A stretch of DNA of 64,000 nucleotides from Butyrivibrio sp. (GCA_016291375.1 JAEEXE010000004.1:58472-122471), one strand, 5' to 3'. Counted from the first letter of the stretch, positions 38,426 through 48,410 are shown. Numbers and translations are program-made. Notes: generated from the sequence alone by a model not told the origin.

Positions 38426-39835
38426 ATGGAGAAAGTTATGGAAAACAGTGCTAAGACAATGGAAAAAATTATAGCTCTTGCAAAGGGAAGAGGCTTTATT
38501 TACCCCGGATCTGAGATTTATGGAGGTCTTGCCAATACATGGGATTACGGTAACCTCGGTGTTGAGCTCAAAAACAATGTTAAGAAGGCATGGTGGCAGA
38601 AATTTGTTCAGGAGAGCCCTTACAATGTGGGGGTTGACTGTGCGATTCTTATGAACCCTCAGACATGGGTAGCCAGCGGACACCTTTCAAGCTTTTCCGA
38701 TCCTCTTATGGACTGTAAAGAGTGTCATGAGAGATTCCGTGCAGACAAGATTATAGAGGATTATGCTGAAGAGAATGGAATCACACTTGATGGCAGCGTT
38801 GATGCTTGGAGCAATGAGAAGATGATGCAGTTCATCGAGGATAACAATGTTCCTTGTCCTTCTTGCGGTAAGCACAACTTTACAGATATCCGCCAGTTCA
38901 ACCTTATGTTCAAGACCTTCCAGGGTGTAACAGAGGATGCCAAGAATACGGTATACCTTCGTCCCGAGACAGCACAGGGTATCTTCGTTAACTTCAAGAA
39001 TGTACAGAGAACATCACGTAAGAAGATTCCTTTCGGTATCGGCCAGATCGGTAAGTCATTCAGAAACGAGATCACTCCCGGTAACTTCACTTTCAGAACA
39101 AGAGAATTTGAGCAGATGGAGCTTGAATTTTTCTGTGAGCCCGATACAGACCTTGAGTGGTTTGCATATTGGAAAGAATACTGCATCAATTGGCTTAAGA
39201 GTCTTGGAATGAAGGAAGACGAGATGCGCGTTAGAGATCACGAGAAAGAAGAGCTTTCCTTCTACAGTAAGGCTACAAGTGATATCGAATTCCTCTTCCC
39301 CTTCGGATGGGGCGAGCTCTGGGGTATTGCTGACAGAACAGATTACGATCTTACAAGACATCAGGAGACTTCAAGTGAAGATCTCAGCTATTTTGATGAT
39401 GTTCAGAATAAGAGATACATTCCTTATGTTATCGAGCCTTCACTGGGTGCAGACCGTGTTGTACTTGCATTCCTTTGCGGCGCTTACGATGAAGAGGAGA
39501 TTGGTGAAGGCGATGTGAGAACAGTTCTTCATTTCCATCCCGCACTTGCACCTGTTAAGATTGGTATTCTTCCTCTTTCCAAGAAGCTCAACGAGGGCGC
39601 TGAGAAGATTTATGCTACTCTTTCCAAGAAGTACAACTGCGAGTTTGATGACCGCGGCAATATTGGTAAGAGATATCGTCGTCAGGACGAGATCGGAACA
39701 CCTTTCTGCATCACTTATGACTTTGATTCTGAGACAGACGGCAAGGTTACAGTGAGATTCAGAGACAGCATGGAGCAGGAGCGTGTTGCTATTGATGAGC
39801 TTGAGGCATATTTTGCGGACAAATTTACTTTCTAA
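38426..39835 (+). CDS. glyS: Glycyl-tRNA synthetase (homodimeric type)
   Basis: [81 protein letters not shown]. Confidence 0.97.
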   Translation: MEKVMENSAKTMEKIIALAKGRGFIYPGSEIYGGLANTWDYGNLGVELKNNVKKAWWQKFVQESPYNVGVDCAILMNPQTWVASGHLSSFSDPLMDCKECHERFRADKIIEDYAEENGITLDGSVDAWSNEKMMQFIEDNNVPCPSCGKHNFTDIRQFNLMFKTFQGVTEDAKNTVYLRPETAQGIFVNFKNVQRTSRKKIPFGIGQIGKSFRNEITPGNFTFRTREFEQMELEFFCEPDTDLEWFAYWKEYCINWLKSLGMKEDEMRVRDHEKEELSFYSKATSDIEFLFPFGWGELWGIADRTDYDLTRHQETSSEDLSYFDDVQNKRYIPYVIEPSLGADRVVLAFLCGAYDEEEIGEGDVRTVLHFHPALAPVKIGILPLSKKLNEGAEKIYATLSKKYNCEFDDRGNIGKRYRRQDEIGTPFCITYDFDSETDGKVTVRFRDSMEQERVAIDELEAYFADKFTF

Positions 39836-39865
39836 GACTTTCTATACTGAAGGAGCATTAGTATT

Positions 39866-42520
39866 ATGAGACAATTTACAGCTAACGAACTGCGTAAAAC
39901 ATGGAAGCAGTTCTATATAGACCGCGGACATGTAGACGTTGGAGCGGTTTCACTTGTATCTGACGGTTCCACCGGTGTTATGTTCAACGTAGCGGGTATG
40001 CAGCCTCTTATGCCTTATCTTCTTGGTAAGAAGCATCCACTTGGAACAAGACTTTGCAATGTTCAGGGATGTGTTCGTACCAATGATATCGATTCTGTAG
40101 GAGATAAGAGCCACGTTACTTTCTTTGAGATGATGGGTAGCTGGAGCCTTGGAGATTATTTCAAGGAAGAGCGTTGCAAGTGGAGCTTTGAACTCCTCAC
40201 TGAAGTTTTTGGATTTGATGCAGATCACCTTGCTGCAACTGTTTTTGCAGGTGACGAGAACGCTCCCAGAGATGAAGAGGGTGCTCAGTATCGTATCGCA
40301 TCAGGTTTCAAGAAAGAGAATATATACTATCTTCCTGCCGAGGATAACTGGTGGGGACTTGAATACGGTCCCTGTGGCCCTGACAGTGAGATGTTCTATA
40401 TAGCTGATAAGCCGGACTGCGGCCCTGATTGTGGCCCCGGATGCTCATGTGGCAAATACACCGAGCTTGGTAACGATGTATTTATGCAGTATGAGAAGCA
40501 TCATGACGGTTCTCTTACACCTCTTTCACAGAAGAATGTGGATACAGGTTGGGGACTTGAGCGTATCCTTGCTTTCCTTAACGGAACCAAGGATGTATAT
40601 CAGGTTGATGTGTTTGTCCCTGCTGTTAAGTATATTGAGCAGAATGCGGGCGTTAAGTACAACGAGGATGAGAAGACAACAAGATCTATTCGTATCCTTG
40701 CTGATCATATCCGTACATCTGTTATGCTTATCGGCGATGAGGCTAAGCTCCTTCCTTCAAACACAGGAGCAGGTTACATCTTGAGAAGACTTATCCGTCG
40801 TGCCGTAAGACATGCCAGAGCTCTTTCTCTTAACAAAGATCAGATTCTTGGAATCGCAGCTATATTCATTGATGAGGTTTATAACGAAAGCTATCCTCTT
40901 CTTGTTAAGAACCGCGAGTATGTTCTTACAGAGCTTTCTCGTGAGATTGCCCGTTTCGAGAGCACTCTTGAGAACGGCATGAAAGAGTTTAAGAAGATTC
41001 TTGATAAGACAAGAGAAGAGGGCAAGAAGGAAATTAGCGGTAAGGACGCATTTTTCCTTTATGATACATACGGATTCCCTGTTGAGCTTACTGTAGAGCT
41101 TGCAGAGGAAGAAGGACTTCTTGTTGATGAGAAGGGCTTTGCTGAATCAATGGAAGAGCAGAAGCAGAAGGCAAGAGATAATCAGAACTTCTCAGCTAAT
41201 CTTGAAGCAGGTAAGAATGTATATGATTCACTTGATGAGTCACTTACATGTGAATTTGTAGGATATACAGAGCTCGAAGCTGATGCAAAGGTAGTTGCAA
41301 TGGCTGATGAGAATGGTCTTACTGATGAGCTTGCACAGGGCTCTAAGGGTAGCATAATTACTGACAAGACACCTTTCTACGGAACAATGGGTGGACAGAT
41401 CGGTGATATCGGTACTATCTCAGGTGACGACTTTGAGTTCAAGGTTGAAGAGACTATCCATGTTGCAGGTGGCAGAATTGCTCATGTAGGTCAGGTTGTA
41501 AAGGGTAGTATCAAGAACGGCACTTTGGTTAAGCTTTCTGTAGATGAACAGAACAGAGCAAAGACATGTCGCAACCACTCAGCTACTCACCTTCTTCAGA
41601 AGGCACTCAGAGTTGTCCTTGGAGATCATGTTGAGCAGGCCGGATCATATCAGGATCCCGATAAGACAAGATTTGACTTTAGTCATCACCAGGCTATGAC
41701 TGCCGAGGAACTTCAGAAGGTAGAAGATCTTGTTAATGAGAAGATTTTAGAGGCACTTCCTGTAGTTACTCAGGAGATGTCTATGGAAGACGCCAAGAAG
41801 ACAGGTGCTATGGCACTTTTTGGTGAGAAATACGGTGATGTTGTAAGAGTAGTTAAGATGGGAGAATTCTCAACTGAGCTCTGCGGTGGTACACATGTTG
41901 CCAATACAAGCAACATCGGAATATTTAAGATTGTTTCCGAGAGCGGTGTTGCCGCGGGTGTTCGTAGAATTGAGGCTCTTACAGGAAGTAATGCAAGAGA
42001 GTATTACAAGAATACAGAGAATAAGCTCAATGAAGCTGCTAAGGCACTTAAAGCCAACTCATCGGATATTGCGGAGCACATCAAGAAACTTCAGGATGAG
42101 CTTAAGGCACTTAGGAGTGAGAATGAGTCTCTTAAGAGCAAGGAAGCACAGGCTGCACTTGGCGACGTAACTGATAAGGTTGAGGAAGTTAAGGGAGTTA
42201 AGCTTCTTGCTGTATCACTTAAGGGAGTTGATATGAATGGCTTGAGAGATCTTGGAGATCAGATGAAGACCAAGATTGGAGAGGGCGTTGTAGTTCTTAT
42301 CTCTGAGTGTGATGGTAAGGTTAACCTTGTTACCATGGCTACTGACGAAGCTATGAGCAAGGGCGCTCATGCCGGTAATCTTGTTAAGGCTATCGCACCT
42401 AAGGTTGGAGGAGGCGGCGGTGGTCGTCCCAACATGGCGCAGGCCGGTGGTAAGAATCCTGCCGGAATCGCTGATGCTATTGCTGAAGCCAAGGCTGTAC
42501 TTGAGAGTCAGATTGGCTGA
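39866..42520 (+). CDS. alaS: Alanyl-tRNA synthetase
   Basis: VRTNDIDSVGDKSHVTFFEMMGSWSLGDYFKEE, HSATHLLQKALR, ELCGGTHVANTSNIG, terminal GGGGGGRPNMAQAGG. Confidence 0.98.
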   Translation: MRQFTANELRKTWKQFYIDRGHVDVGAVSLVSDGSTGVMFNVAGMQPLMPYLLGKKHPLGTRLCNVQGCVRTNDIDSVGDKSHVTFFEMMGSWSLGDYFKEERCKWSFELLTEVFGFDADHLAATVFAGDENAPRDEEGAQYRIASGFKKENIYYLPAEDNWWGLEYGPCGPDSEMFYIADKPDCGPDCGPGCSCGKYTELGNDVFMQYEKHHDGSLTPLSQKNVDTGWGLERILAFLNGTKDVYQVDVFVPAVKYIEQNAGVKYNEDEKTTRSIRILADHIRTSVMLIGDEAKLLPSNTGAGYILRRLIRRAVRHARALSLNKDQILGIAAIFIDEVYNESYPLLVKNREYVLTELSREIARFESTLENGMKEFKKILDKTREEGKKEISGKDAFFLYDTYGFPVELTVELAEEEGLLVDEKGFAESMEEQKQKARDNQNFSANLEAGKNVYDSLDESLTCEFVGYTELEADAKVVAMADENGLTDELAQGSKGSIITDKTPFYGTMGGQIGDIGTISGDDFEFKVEETIHVAGGRIAHVGQVVKGSIKNGTLVKLSVDEQNRAKTCRNHSATHLLQKALRVVLGDHVEQAGSYQDPDKTRFDFSHHQAMTAEELQKVEDLVNEKILEALPVVTQEMSMEDAKKTGAMALFGEKYGDVVRVVKMGEFSTELCGGTHVANTSNIGIFKIVSESGVAAGVRRIEALTGSNAREYYKNTENKLNEAAKALKANSSDIAEHIKKLQDELKALRSENESLKSKEAQAALGDVTDKVEEVKGVKLLAVSLKGVDMNGLRDLGDQMKTKIGEGVVVLISECDGKVNLVTMATDEAMSKGAHAGNLVKAIAPKVGGGGGGRPNMAQAGGKNPAGIADAIAEAKAVLESQIG

Positions 42521-42540
42521 TTGATATGATGGATTGAAAG

Positions 42541-42592
42541 TGAGGTCACTTAGTACAAAAATTAATTGTATTAAGTGACCTCTGTTTTTTAT
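42541..42592 (+). terminator. Rho-independent terminator after alaS
   Basis: GAGGTCACTTAGTACAA...TTGTATTAAGTGACCTC then TGTTTTTTAT. Confidence 0.8.
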
Positions 42593-42598
42593 AAAAAG

Positions 42599-42627
42599 TT
42601 GACAATTTGATGGAAAAATGTTATAAA
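42599..42627 (+). promoter_or_regulatory. Near-consensus sigma-A promoter
   Basis: TTGACA (42599-42604), 17 bp, TATAAA (42622-42627). Confidence 0.75.
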
Positions 42628-42633
42628 ACAAGT

Positions 42634-42787
42634 GTTGCAAAACAAATGTTTTTGCTTCAATGCTTTTAAAGTTTTTATTTCTATTTTTCTTTTTGCAAAG
42701 GCGTTGTTTGCGATAATTTTTTATGAGGTGAGGGATGGAATCTACGGATTCCCGAAAAAGGATGCCAGGAGAGGGGCATCTTTTTTT
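42634..42787 (+). ncRNA. Candidate ~155-nt small RNA or attenuator leader
   Basis: Consensus promoter upstream; hairpin GGAATC-tacg-GATTCC; terminal hairpin GATGCC-aggagagg-GGCATC followed by TTTTTTT. Confidence 0.35.
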
Positions 42788-42993
42788 GTGGCACAAGAAA
42801 GGGAAAACTCGATTGGAATTCAATCTATATTTCGAGGGCAGTTCAGCCCAAAATCCAATTTATAAAATAATCATTAAATCAGCATAAAATTATCGATATT
42901 GTGCTTTCAAGACGCACAATAGTGCTATAATTTAATAAAACTGATGCTCTAAACGGATATTTAATTGTTTTTATGAATAATTGTGGTTGAATA

Positions 42994-44778
42994 GTGCACA
43001 ATACAATATATTTTACACAATTCCGAGCGGGAAAGGAGCATGACATGAAGAACACGAAGGTTGCCAACAAGCATGGACAGAAACTTTTGATCAACGTCAT
43101 CATGATAGTTATTGCTGTTGTTATACTTATAGCGACTATTTTGACAATTGTTTCTTCCAATACCATCAAAAACACGTACAACAAACTTATTGTTGAGGAA
43201 TTGAAAGCAACATGTGAGCACCTTAATAGTGAAACCGGTGGGCTCGAGGACGGTGCTGACTGGTCATATGTTGATGGTAGGGTCATCAAGGGCGAAGGAG
43301 ATGTAACCGAAGAAATCGGAGCAATGATAGATAAACTTCATGCTCAGACAGGTATTGATTACACAATATTCTATGGTGACACGCGTATTCTTACCACCAT
43401 CATGAAAAAGGGAACAAACGAAAGGCTTGTTGGAACCAAGGCCTCCGATGCGGTAATAAAGGCAACACTTAACGGCAAGAGCGATTATCATTCAACTTCT
43501 CTTAAGATTGAGGGAATGCCCTATTATGGATATTACACGCCGATTATAAATTCCGATGGCACAGTATTTGGAATGGTATTCTCCGGAAGAGAAAGTTCAG
43601 ACGTTAAAGCTTCCATTGCAGGAAGTACATCTAACATGATCGCGCTTGCGATAATTCTTACAATTCTTATTTCCGCAGGCGGATTATTCCTTGCTTTCCG
43701 TGTTTCAAAGCAGATGCAGGGAATCGCAAAGTTTGTTGATGATATTGCCAGTGGATCACTTAAGAGCGATTTTGATGAAAAGATAATTGATAATAAAAAC
43801 GAGATTGGTGCTATTGCTGAGAGCGCTGCAATCCTCAGCAAGAAGTTTGATGAGGTTATTTCAAGAACCAAGGATATGTCGGCAAATCTTAATAGCGCAG
43901 GACTTGAGCTTTCGGAGTCATCATCTCAGGCTGCAGCCGCTTCTTCTCAGGTTACAGATGCAATCGGAGAAGTAAGTAAAGGTGCGGTATCACAGGCTGA
44001 GAGCGTTCAGAATGCTGCTTCCAGTACTGATACTATCGGAAATAACATAGATCTTATATCAGAAAAGGTTATAACTCTTGACGAAGCTGCCAAGAAGATG
44101 CAGGAAAGCTGTGATAAGGCTACAGGAGCTCTGGTTGAGATCGTCACACAGAACACTGCTGTTGCAGAAGCTGTAAGCGAGATAGGAACGACAATTAACG
44201 CAACTAACAGTAGTGCAAATGAGATTGCTAAGTTCTCTGATGCTATCAATGAGATCGCATCCCAGACCAATCTTTTGTCATTGAATGCAAGTATAGAGGC
44301 AGCAAGAGCCGGTGAAGCAGGTAAAGGCTTTGCGGTTGTTGCCGATGAGATCAGGCAGCTCGCCGATCAGTCCAAGAACAGCGCGGACGAGATCAAGGCT
44401 ATTGTAGAAAAGCTTCTTGAAGATGCACAGGCTTCCGTTAAGGTTATGGATTCCCTTAATAACAGTATTGCACTTCAGGGAGAGAGCATTACTTCTACTC
44501 AGAATGATATGGCTGAAATGTCTGACAACGTAGGCGTAGTAACAGAGAATACAAGAAATATCGCAGGTATGGTAGATGCTCTTAATGATGCTAAGGTTGC
44601 ACTTGTGGAGATAGTTCAGGATCTGTCTGCTATATCCGAAGAAAACGCAGCTTCTTCACAGGAAACCAATGCTTCTATGCAGGAGCTTAATGCTACATTT
44701 ACTATAATTGATGAAGCAGCAAGAAAACTTCAGGATCTTTCGGGAGAACTGGAAGATACCATTAGCTACTTCAAATAA
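42994..44778 (+). CDS. Methyl-accepting chemotaxis protein with cache-type sensor
   Basis: TM helices flanking a sCache-like domain ([38 protein letters not shown]), HAMP, signalling hairpin [48 protein letters not shown]. Confidence 0.95.
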   Translation: MHNTIYFTQFRAGKEHDMKNTKVANKHGQKLLINVIMIVIAVVILIATILTIVSSNTIKNTYNKLIVEELKATCEHLNSETGGLEDGADWSYVDGRVIKGEGDVTEEIGAMIDKLHAQTGIDYTIFYGDTRILTTIMKKGTNERLVGTKASDAVIKATLNGKSDYHSTSLKIEGMPYYGYYTPIINSDGTVFGMVFSGRESSDVKASIAGSTSNMIALAIILTILISAGGLFLAFRVSKQMQGIAKFVDDIASGSLKSDFDEKIIDNKNEIGAIAESAAILSKKFDEVISRTKDMSANLNSAGLELSESSSQAAAASSQVTDAIGEVSKGAVSQAESVQNAASSTDTIGNNIDLISEKVITLDEAAKKMQESCDKATGALVEIVTQNTAVAEAVSEIGTTINATNSSANEIAKFSDAINEIASQTNLLSLNASIEAARAGEAGKGFAVVADEIRQLADQSKNSADEIKAIVEKLLEDAQASVKVMDSLNNSIALQGESITSTQNDMAEMSDNVGVVTENTRNIAGMVDALNDAKVALVEIVQDLSAISEENAASSQETNASMQELNATFTIIDEAARKLQDLSGELEDTISYFK

Positions 44779-44813
44779 TAAGTGCTTAAGAGATCCTTTC
44801 CATCTCAGCAAAG

Positions 44814-44853
44814 GCTGCCCGGGCGACCATGAGTCGTTCGGGTGGTTTTTTTA
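44814..44853 (+). terminator. Rho-independent terminator
   Basis: GCCCGGGCGAC-catga-GTCGTTCGGGTGG TTTTTTT. Confidence 0.75.
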
Positions 44854-44971
44854 CGAAAATTAACGAAAACACAGGCTTCTACTCTTTGTTTTATCGGATT
44901 TTTGCATTATAATTAGAGTGTGATATAGTAGTCACACCCATTTATATAATAATTGAAAAGAGATTATTTCT

Positions 44972-45580
44972 ATGCCCCCTAAACCACGATTTACAAGAGA
45001 AGAAATGGTAGAAGCGGCCTTGGATATTGTACGCAAAAAAGGCGTCGAGGCTCTTACTGCCAGAGAACTTGCGGATGTTCTTGGATGCTCCGCAAGGCCT
45101 ATTTTTACTGCGTTTGAAAATATGGATGATCTAAAACAGGAAGTAAGAAAAGCTGTTGGACGTATCATCGAAGAATACGCCAGTAAGTCAATGGATTACG
45201 ATCCTCCTTTTAAGAAGGCAGGCTTGCAGATTATTCAATTTGCGATTAATGAGCCTAATCTTTATAAGATGATATTTATGTCTTCTGTCAAGCGTCCTTT
45301 AAGTTTTCAGGAATTATTCAAGATGCACACCGGAGATAATAATTTCGAAGATGTGCTAATAAATGCGCATCATATTACAAGGGAACAGGCCACATATCTT
45401 TTTGAACATATGTGGATATATACCTATGGTATCAGCGTCCTTTGTGCTCTTAATATGTGCAAATTCAGTGACGACGAACTTAGCAATATGCTTGGGATTG
45501 AGTTCTGGTCTCTCCTTCAGTATGTCAAGAATAATAATCTAAACATACAGATGGTACCGCCTGAAAAAGTAAGAGGCTGA
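44972..45580 (+). CDS. TetR/AcrR-type transcriptional regulator
   Basis: FTREEMVEAALDIVRKKGVEALTARELADVLGCSARPIFTAFENMDDLK helix-turn-helix. Confidence 0.88.
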   Translation: MPPKPRFTREEMVEAALDIVRKKGVEALTARELADVLGCSARPIFTAFENMDDLKQEVRKAVGRIIEEYASKSMDYDPPFKKAGLQIIQFAINEPNLYKMIFMSSVKRPLSFQELFKMHTGDNNFEDVLINAHHITREQATYLFEHMWIYTYGISVLCALNMCKFSDDELSNMLGIEFWSLLQYVKNNNLNIQMVPPEKVRG

Positions 45581-45581
45581 T

Positions 45582-46355
45582 ATGATTAAAGACAAGAAGA
45601 TAAAGATAATACTCATTATAATCTGTGTTTTCATTGTTGCTTTTCAGGGTGTAAATCTGTTTTTTGACCTAAAATACTATGGTGAAGCCAGACAGAAGTA
45701 TGATTTTATACGAGAAATCTATGTGGATGATGCAATCAATGAGGATGACAGCGGTGAAGGTTATCCAAGACTTGATATAGATATGGACAAGCTTCGCGCT
45801 ATGAACGAGGATTTTACAGGATGGATATATTTTCCTTATCTTGCCCTTAGTTATCCTGTGGTAAAAGAAAAAGAGATTGACGAGTATATGTATAAGACAT
45901 TCGATGGTTCGAGAAACAAAGCGGGCTGTCTGTATGAAGATATACTAAGTGATTCAAATTTCTGCGGAAGACACGATATTATTTTTGGCCACAATATGAA
46001 GGATGGCTCTATGTTTGGTGCATTAAACACTTTAAACGGATCCAAAGGGAACTTCATGACAGGGGACAATGCCAGATTTTATGTCTATACTGACGACAAG
46101 GTGTATCAATACAGGGTTTTTGCTTATTATGTGACTTCGAGCGGAAGCGGTGCATACAGCGTTGTCGGAAGCGATAAGGAATACGACAATTTCATATCTT
46201 TTATCAAGATGAATAATGCCATGACGATTCCTTCGGATATTGATTTTTCCAAAAGAGATTCAATCCTTACTTTGTCTACCTGCAGTGGTAAGTCAGGAGG
46301 AGATGGAAGGTTCGTTGTTCATTCCGTCAAAACAGATACCTGGGATATGGACTGA
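45582..46355 (+). CDS. srtB: Class B sortase
   Basis: FTGWIYFPYLALSYPVVKEKEIDEYMYKTFDGSRNKAGCLYEDI, DIIFGHNMKDGSMFGALNT, catalytic ILTLSTCS...GRFVVHS. Confidence 0.92.
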   Translation: MIKDKKIKIILIIICVFIVAFQGVNLFFDLKYYGEARQKYDFIREIYVDDAINEDDSGEGYPRLDIDMDKLRAMNEDFTGWIYFPYLALSYPVVKEKEIDEYMYKTFDGSRNKAGCLYEDILSDSNFCGRHDIIFGHNMKDGSMFGALNTLNGSKGNFMTGDNARFYVYTDDKVYQYRVFAYYVTSSGSGAYSVVGSDKEYDNFISFIKMNNAMTIPSDIDFSKRDSILTLSTCSGKSGGDGRFVVHSVKTDTWDMD

Positions 46356-46383
46356 TATATATTCTCAATTTAAAATGCAAACA

Positions 46384-46452
46384 ATTTGCAAATGCTATTG
46401 ACAAGTGGTTTTATGGTTGCTAAAATCAAAAACTGCAAGCGATTTGCAAATG
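46384..46452. promoter_or_regulatory. Promoter flanked by two ATTTGCAAATG palindromic boxes
   Basis: ATTTGCAAATG at 46384-46394 and 46442-46452; TTGACA (46398-46403), 17 bp, TAAAAT (46421-46426) between them. Confidence 0.55.
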
Positions 46453-46527
46453 TGTTGCATTTTTTGTTTGCGTAAAATTATAAGATCACGCGTGAGAATA
46501 TAGATTTGACGGAGGATTAGGGCAATT

Positions 46528-47643
46528 ATGAAAAAATGTTTTGCTGTAGTTATGGCCGCAGTACTTTCACTTGGCGTTTTGTCGGCTTGTGGAAATGCAG
46601 GTACGAGCGAAAATACAGATACCAAGGAAGAAGCGACTCTTTCTAAGCTTGATAACCAGGCTGCAAGTGAGGAAGCTTCCCAAAAGGCAGAAGATGCCAA
46701 GATCAGTGTAGTAACCACTATTTTCCCTGAGTACGACTGGGTTAAGGTTATAAGTGGTGATGCTTCTGATAATGTTGATATTTCCATGCTTCTTGATAAC
46801 GGTGTTGATCTTCACAGTTTTCAGCCTACTGCTGATGATATTATGAAGATTGCAACCTGTGATATGTTCATCTATGTTGGCGGCGAATCCGATGAGTGGG
46901 TTGAAGATGCACTCAAGGAAGCAACCAATAAAGACATGGTTGTGATTAACCTTCTTGATGTTCTTGGTGGTAATGTAAAAGAGGAAGAAGTAATAGAAGG
47001 TATGGAAGCTGAAGAAGAGCATGAGCATGGCGAAGAACATGAAGATTCCGATGAGCATGAACATGAAGAAGGTGACGAGCACGAGGAAGGAGAAGAGGAA
47101 GAGGTAGAGTATGACGAGCACGTATGGCTTTCTCTTTCAAATGCTTCACTTATCTGTGATGCGATCGCAGACGGACTTTCCAAGGTGGATCCTGACAATG
47201 CAGGAACTTATGCTGAGAATGCAAATGCTTATAAGCAAAAACTTATGACTCTGGATTCGGAATATAAGAACGTTGTTAGCAGTGCTACCAACAAGACACT
47301 TCTTTTTGGCGACAGATTCCCTTTCAGATATCTTGTTGATGATTACGGGCTTGATTATTACGCTGCTTTTGTTGGATGCTCTGCAGAGACTGAAGCAAGC
47401 TTTGAAACTGTAGCTTTCCTTTCAGGAAAAGTTGACGAGCTTGGACTTAAGAGTGTTATGACTATTGAAAGTTCTGACAAGAAGATTGCAGAGACCATCA
47501 TTAATAATACAAAGACCAAGGATCAGAATATCCTTACTCTTGATTCCATGCAGTCTACAACCTCCGAAGATGTATCAGCCGGAACAACTTATCTTACAAT
47601 TATGCAGTCTAATCTTGAAGTGTTAAAAGAAGCACTTAATTAA
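46528..47643 (+). CDS. znuA: Zinc/manganese-type metal ABC transporter substrate-binding lipoprotein with His/Glu-rich loop
   Basis: Lipobox LSACGN; TTIFPEYDWVKVISGD, GVDLHSFQPTADD, EEEHEHGEEHEDSDEHEHEEGDEHEEGEE...YDEHVWLSLSNA, LLFGDRFPFRYLVDDYGL. Confidence 0.88.
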   Translation: MKKCFAVVMAAVLSLGVLSACGNAGTSENTDTKEEATLSKLDNQAASEEASQKAEDAKISVVTTIFPEYDWVKVISGDASDNVDISMLLDNGVDLHSFQPTADDIMKIATCDMFIYVGGESDEWVEDALKEATNKDMVVINLLDVLGGNVKEEEVIEGMEAEEEHEHGEEHEDSDEHEHEEGDEHEEGEEEEVEYDEHVWLSLSNASLICDAIADGLSKVDPDNAGTYAENANAYKQKLMTLDSEYKNVVSSATNKTLLFGDRFPFRYLVDDYGLDYYAAFVGCSAETEASFETVAFLSGKVDELGLKSVMTIESSDKKIAETIINNTKTKDQNILTLDSMQSTTSEDVSAGTTYLTIMQSNLEVLKEALN

Positions 47644-47659
47644 AGTGTTAAAATAATGC

Positions 47660-47687
47660 TTGACGCCCAAATTTTTTATGATATAAT
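47660..47687 (+). promoter_or_regulatory. Sigma-A promoter upstream of rpsU
   Basis: TTGACG (47660-47665), 16 bp, TATAAT (47682-47687). Confidence 0.65.
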
Positions 47688-47780
47688 TATTCATGTTATG
47701 TGAGCTTATAGGCTCGGAGCATAATAAATAACCCAATCAGTCATGTACTTGAAGGGACTGAAGGGAGGGTAAGAGTAGAG

Positions 47781-47957
47781 ATGTCAACTGTAGTAGTAAA
47801 AGAAAACGAGACTTTGGATAGCGCGCTTCGTCGCTTCAAGAGAAGTTGTGCAAAGGCTGGTATCCAGCAGGAAATTCGTAAGAGAGAGCATTACGAGAAG
47901 CCTAGCGTTAGACGCAAGAAAAAGTCTGAGGCAGCTAGAAAGCGCAAATATAACTAA
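47781..47957 (+). CDS. rpsU: 30S ribosomal protein S21
   Basis: Translated directly: [58 protein letters not shown]. Only 58 aa, so absent from the ORF track. Confidence 0.97.
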   Translation: MSTVVVKENETLDSALRRFKRSCAKAGIQQEIRKREHYEKPSVRRKKKSEAARKRKYN

Positions 47958-47969
47958 GTCAGATATGAA

Positions 47970-48000
47970 AAATCCTTGGATCATTCCAAGGATTTTTTTT
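47970..48000 (+). terminator. Rho-independent terminator after rpsU
   Basis: AATCCTTGG-atcatt-CCAAGGATT TTTTTT. Confidence 0.9.
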
Positions 48001-48040
48001 ATAAAAAAAGAAATTCAGATGAATTTCTTGTTTTTATAAA

Positions 48041-48150
48041 AAAAAATCGCTCCGCTTTGGATGCGCATCGACGCGTAAGGAAATATTGCATAAATGCAAC
48101 CGCGTCTCGCGCGAGAATGTTGCAAGCAACATTCTATGTATGATATAGGT
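48041..48150. repeat. Structured dispersed intergenic element, copy 2
   Basis: Matches 3505-3612; hairpins TTGCA/TGCAA, GACGCG/CGCGTC and AGAATGTTGC-aa-GCAACATTCT. Confidence 0.7.
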
Positions 48151-48220
48151 GTCGAAAAGCAAGCGCGGCTCAGCTTTGAATGCTTGCATTCGAAAGCTGA
48201 GCCACGTTTGCTTTAACGAC
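48151..48220. repeat. Long inverted repeat (~27-bp core stem, 2-nt loop)
   Basis: GTCGAAAAGCAAGCGCGGCTCAGCTTTGAATGC-tt-GCATTCGAAAGCTGAGCCACGTTTGCTTTAACGAC. Confidence 0.8.
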
Positions 48221-48225
48221 CCTAA

Positions 48226-48280
48226 CAAACATGAGGAAAAAAGCTGTTTGCGCAGCAAATCAGCGATTTCCGAATGTTTG
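48226..48280. repeat. Inverted repeat hairpin
   Basis: CAAACAT...ATGTTTG outer arms; inner GCTG-TTTGC-gca-GCAAA-t-CAGC. Confidence 0.6.
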
Positions 48281-48410
48281 TAGAATTGCGAGAATGGCGT
48301 AAGCCATGGAGCAATTCGTATATCATACAATATAAACATCAAAATTATGCGTTAAGTGATAGAATTGCGAGAATGGCGCAAGCCATGGAGCAATTAGTAT
48401 ATCATACAAT
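48281..48410. repeat. Tandem duplicated hairpin element (51 bp x2, 79-bp period)
   Basis: TAGAATTGCGAGAATGGCG[t/c]AAGCCATGGAGCAATT[c/a]GTATATCATACAAT at 48281-48331 and 48360-48410; nested stems AATTGC/GCAATT and ATGGC/GCCAT. Confidence 0.85.

Noticed and set aside
42632-42865. 77-aa ORF upstream of the MCP
   Set aside because: Overlaps the candidate hairpins and has no convincing RBS or domain; the 50-aa frame and ncRNA hypotheses were preferred.
48034-48342. 102-aa ORF on - strand
   Set aside because: Covers the palindromic intergenic elements; the coding potential is a by-product of repeat sequence.
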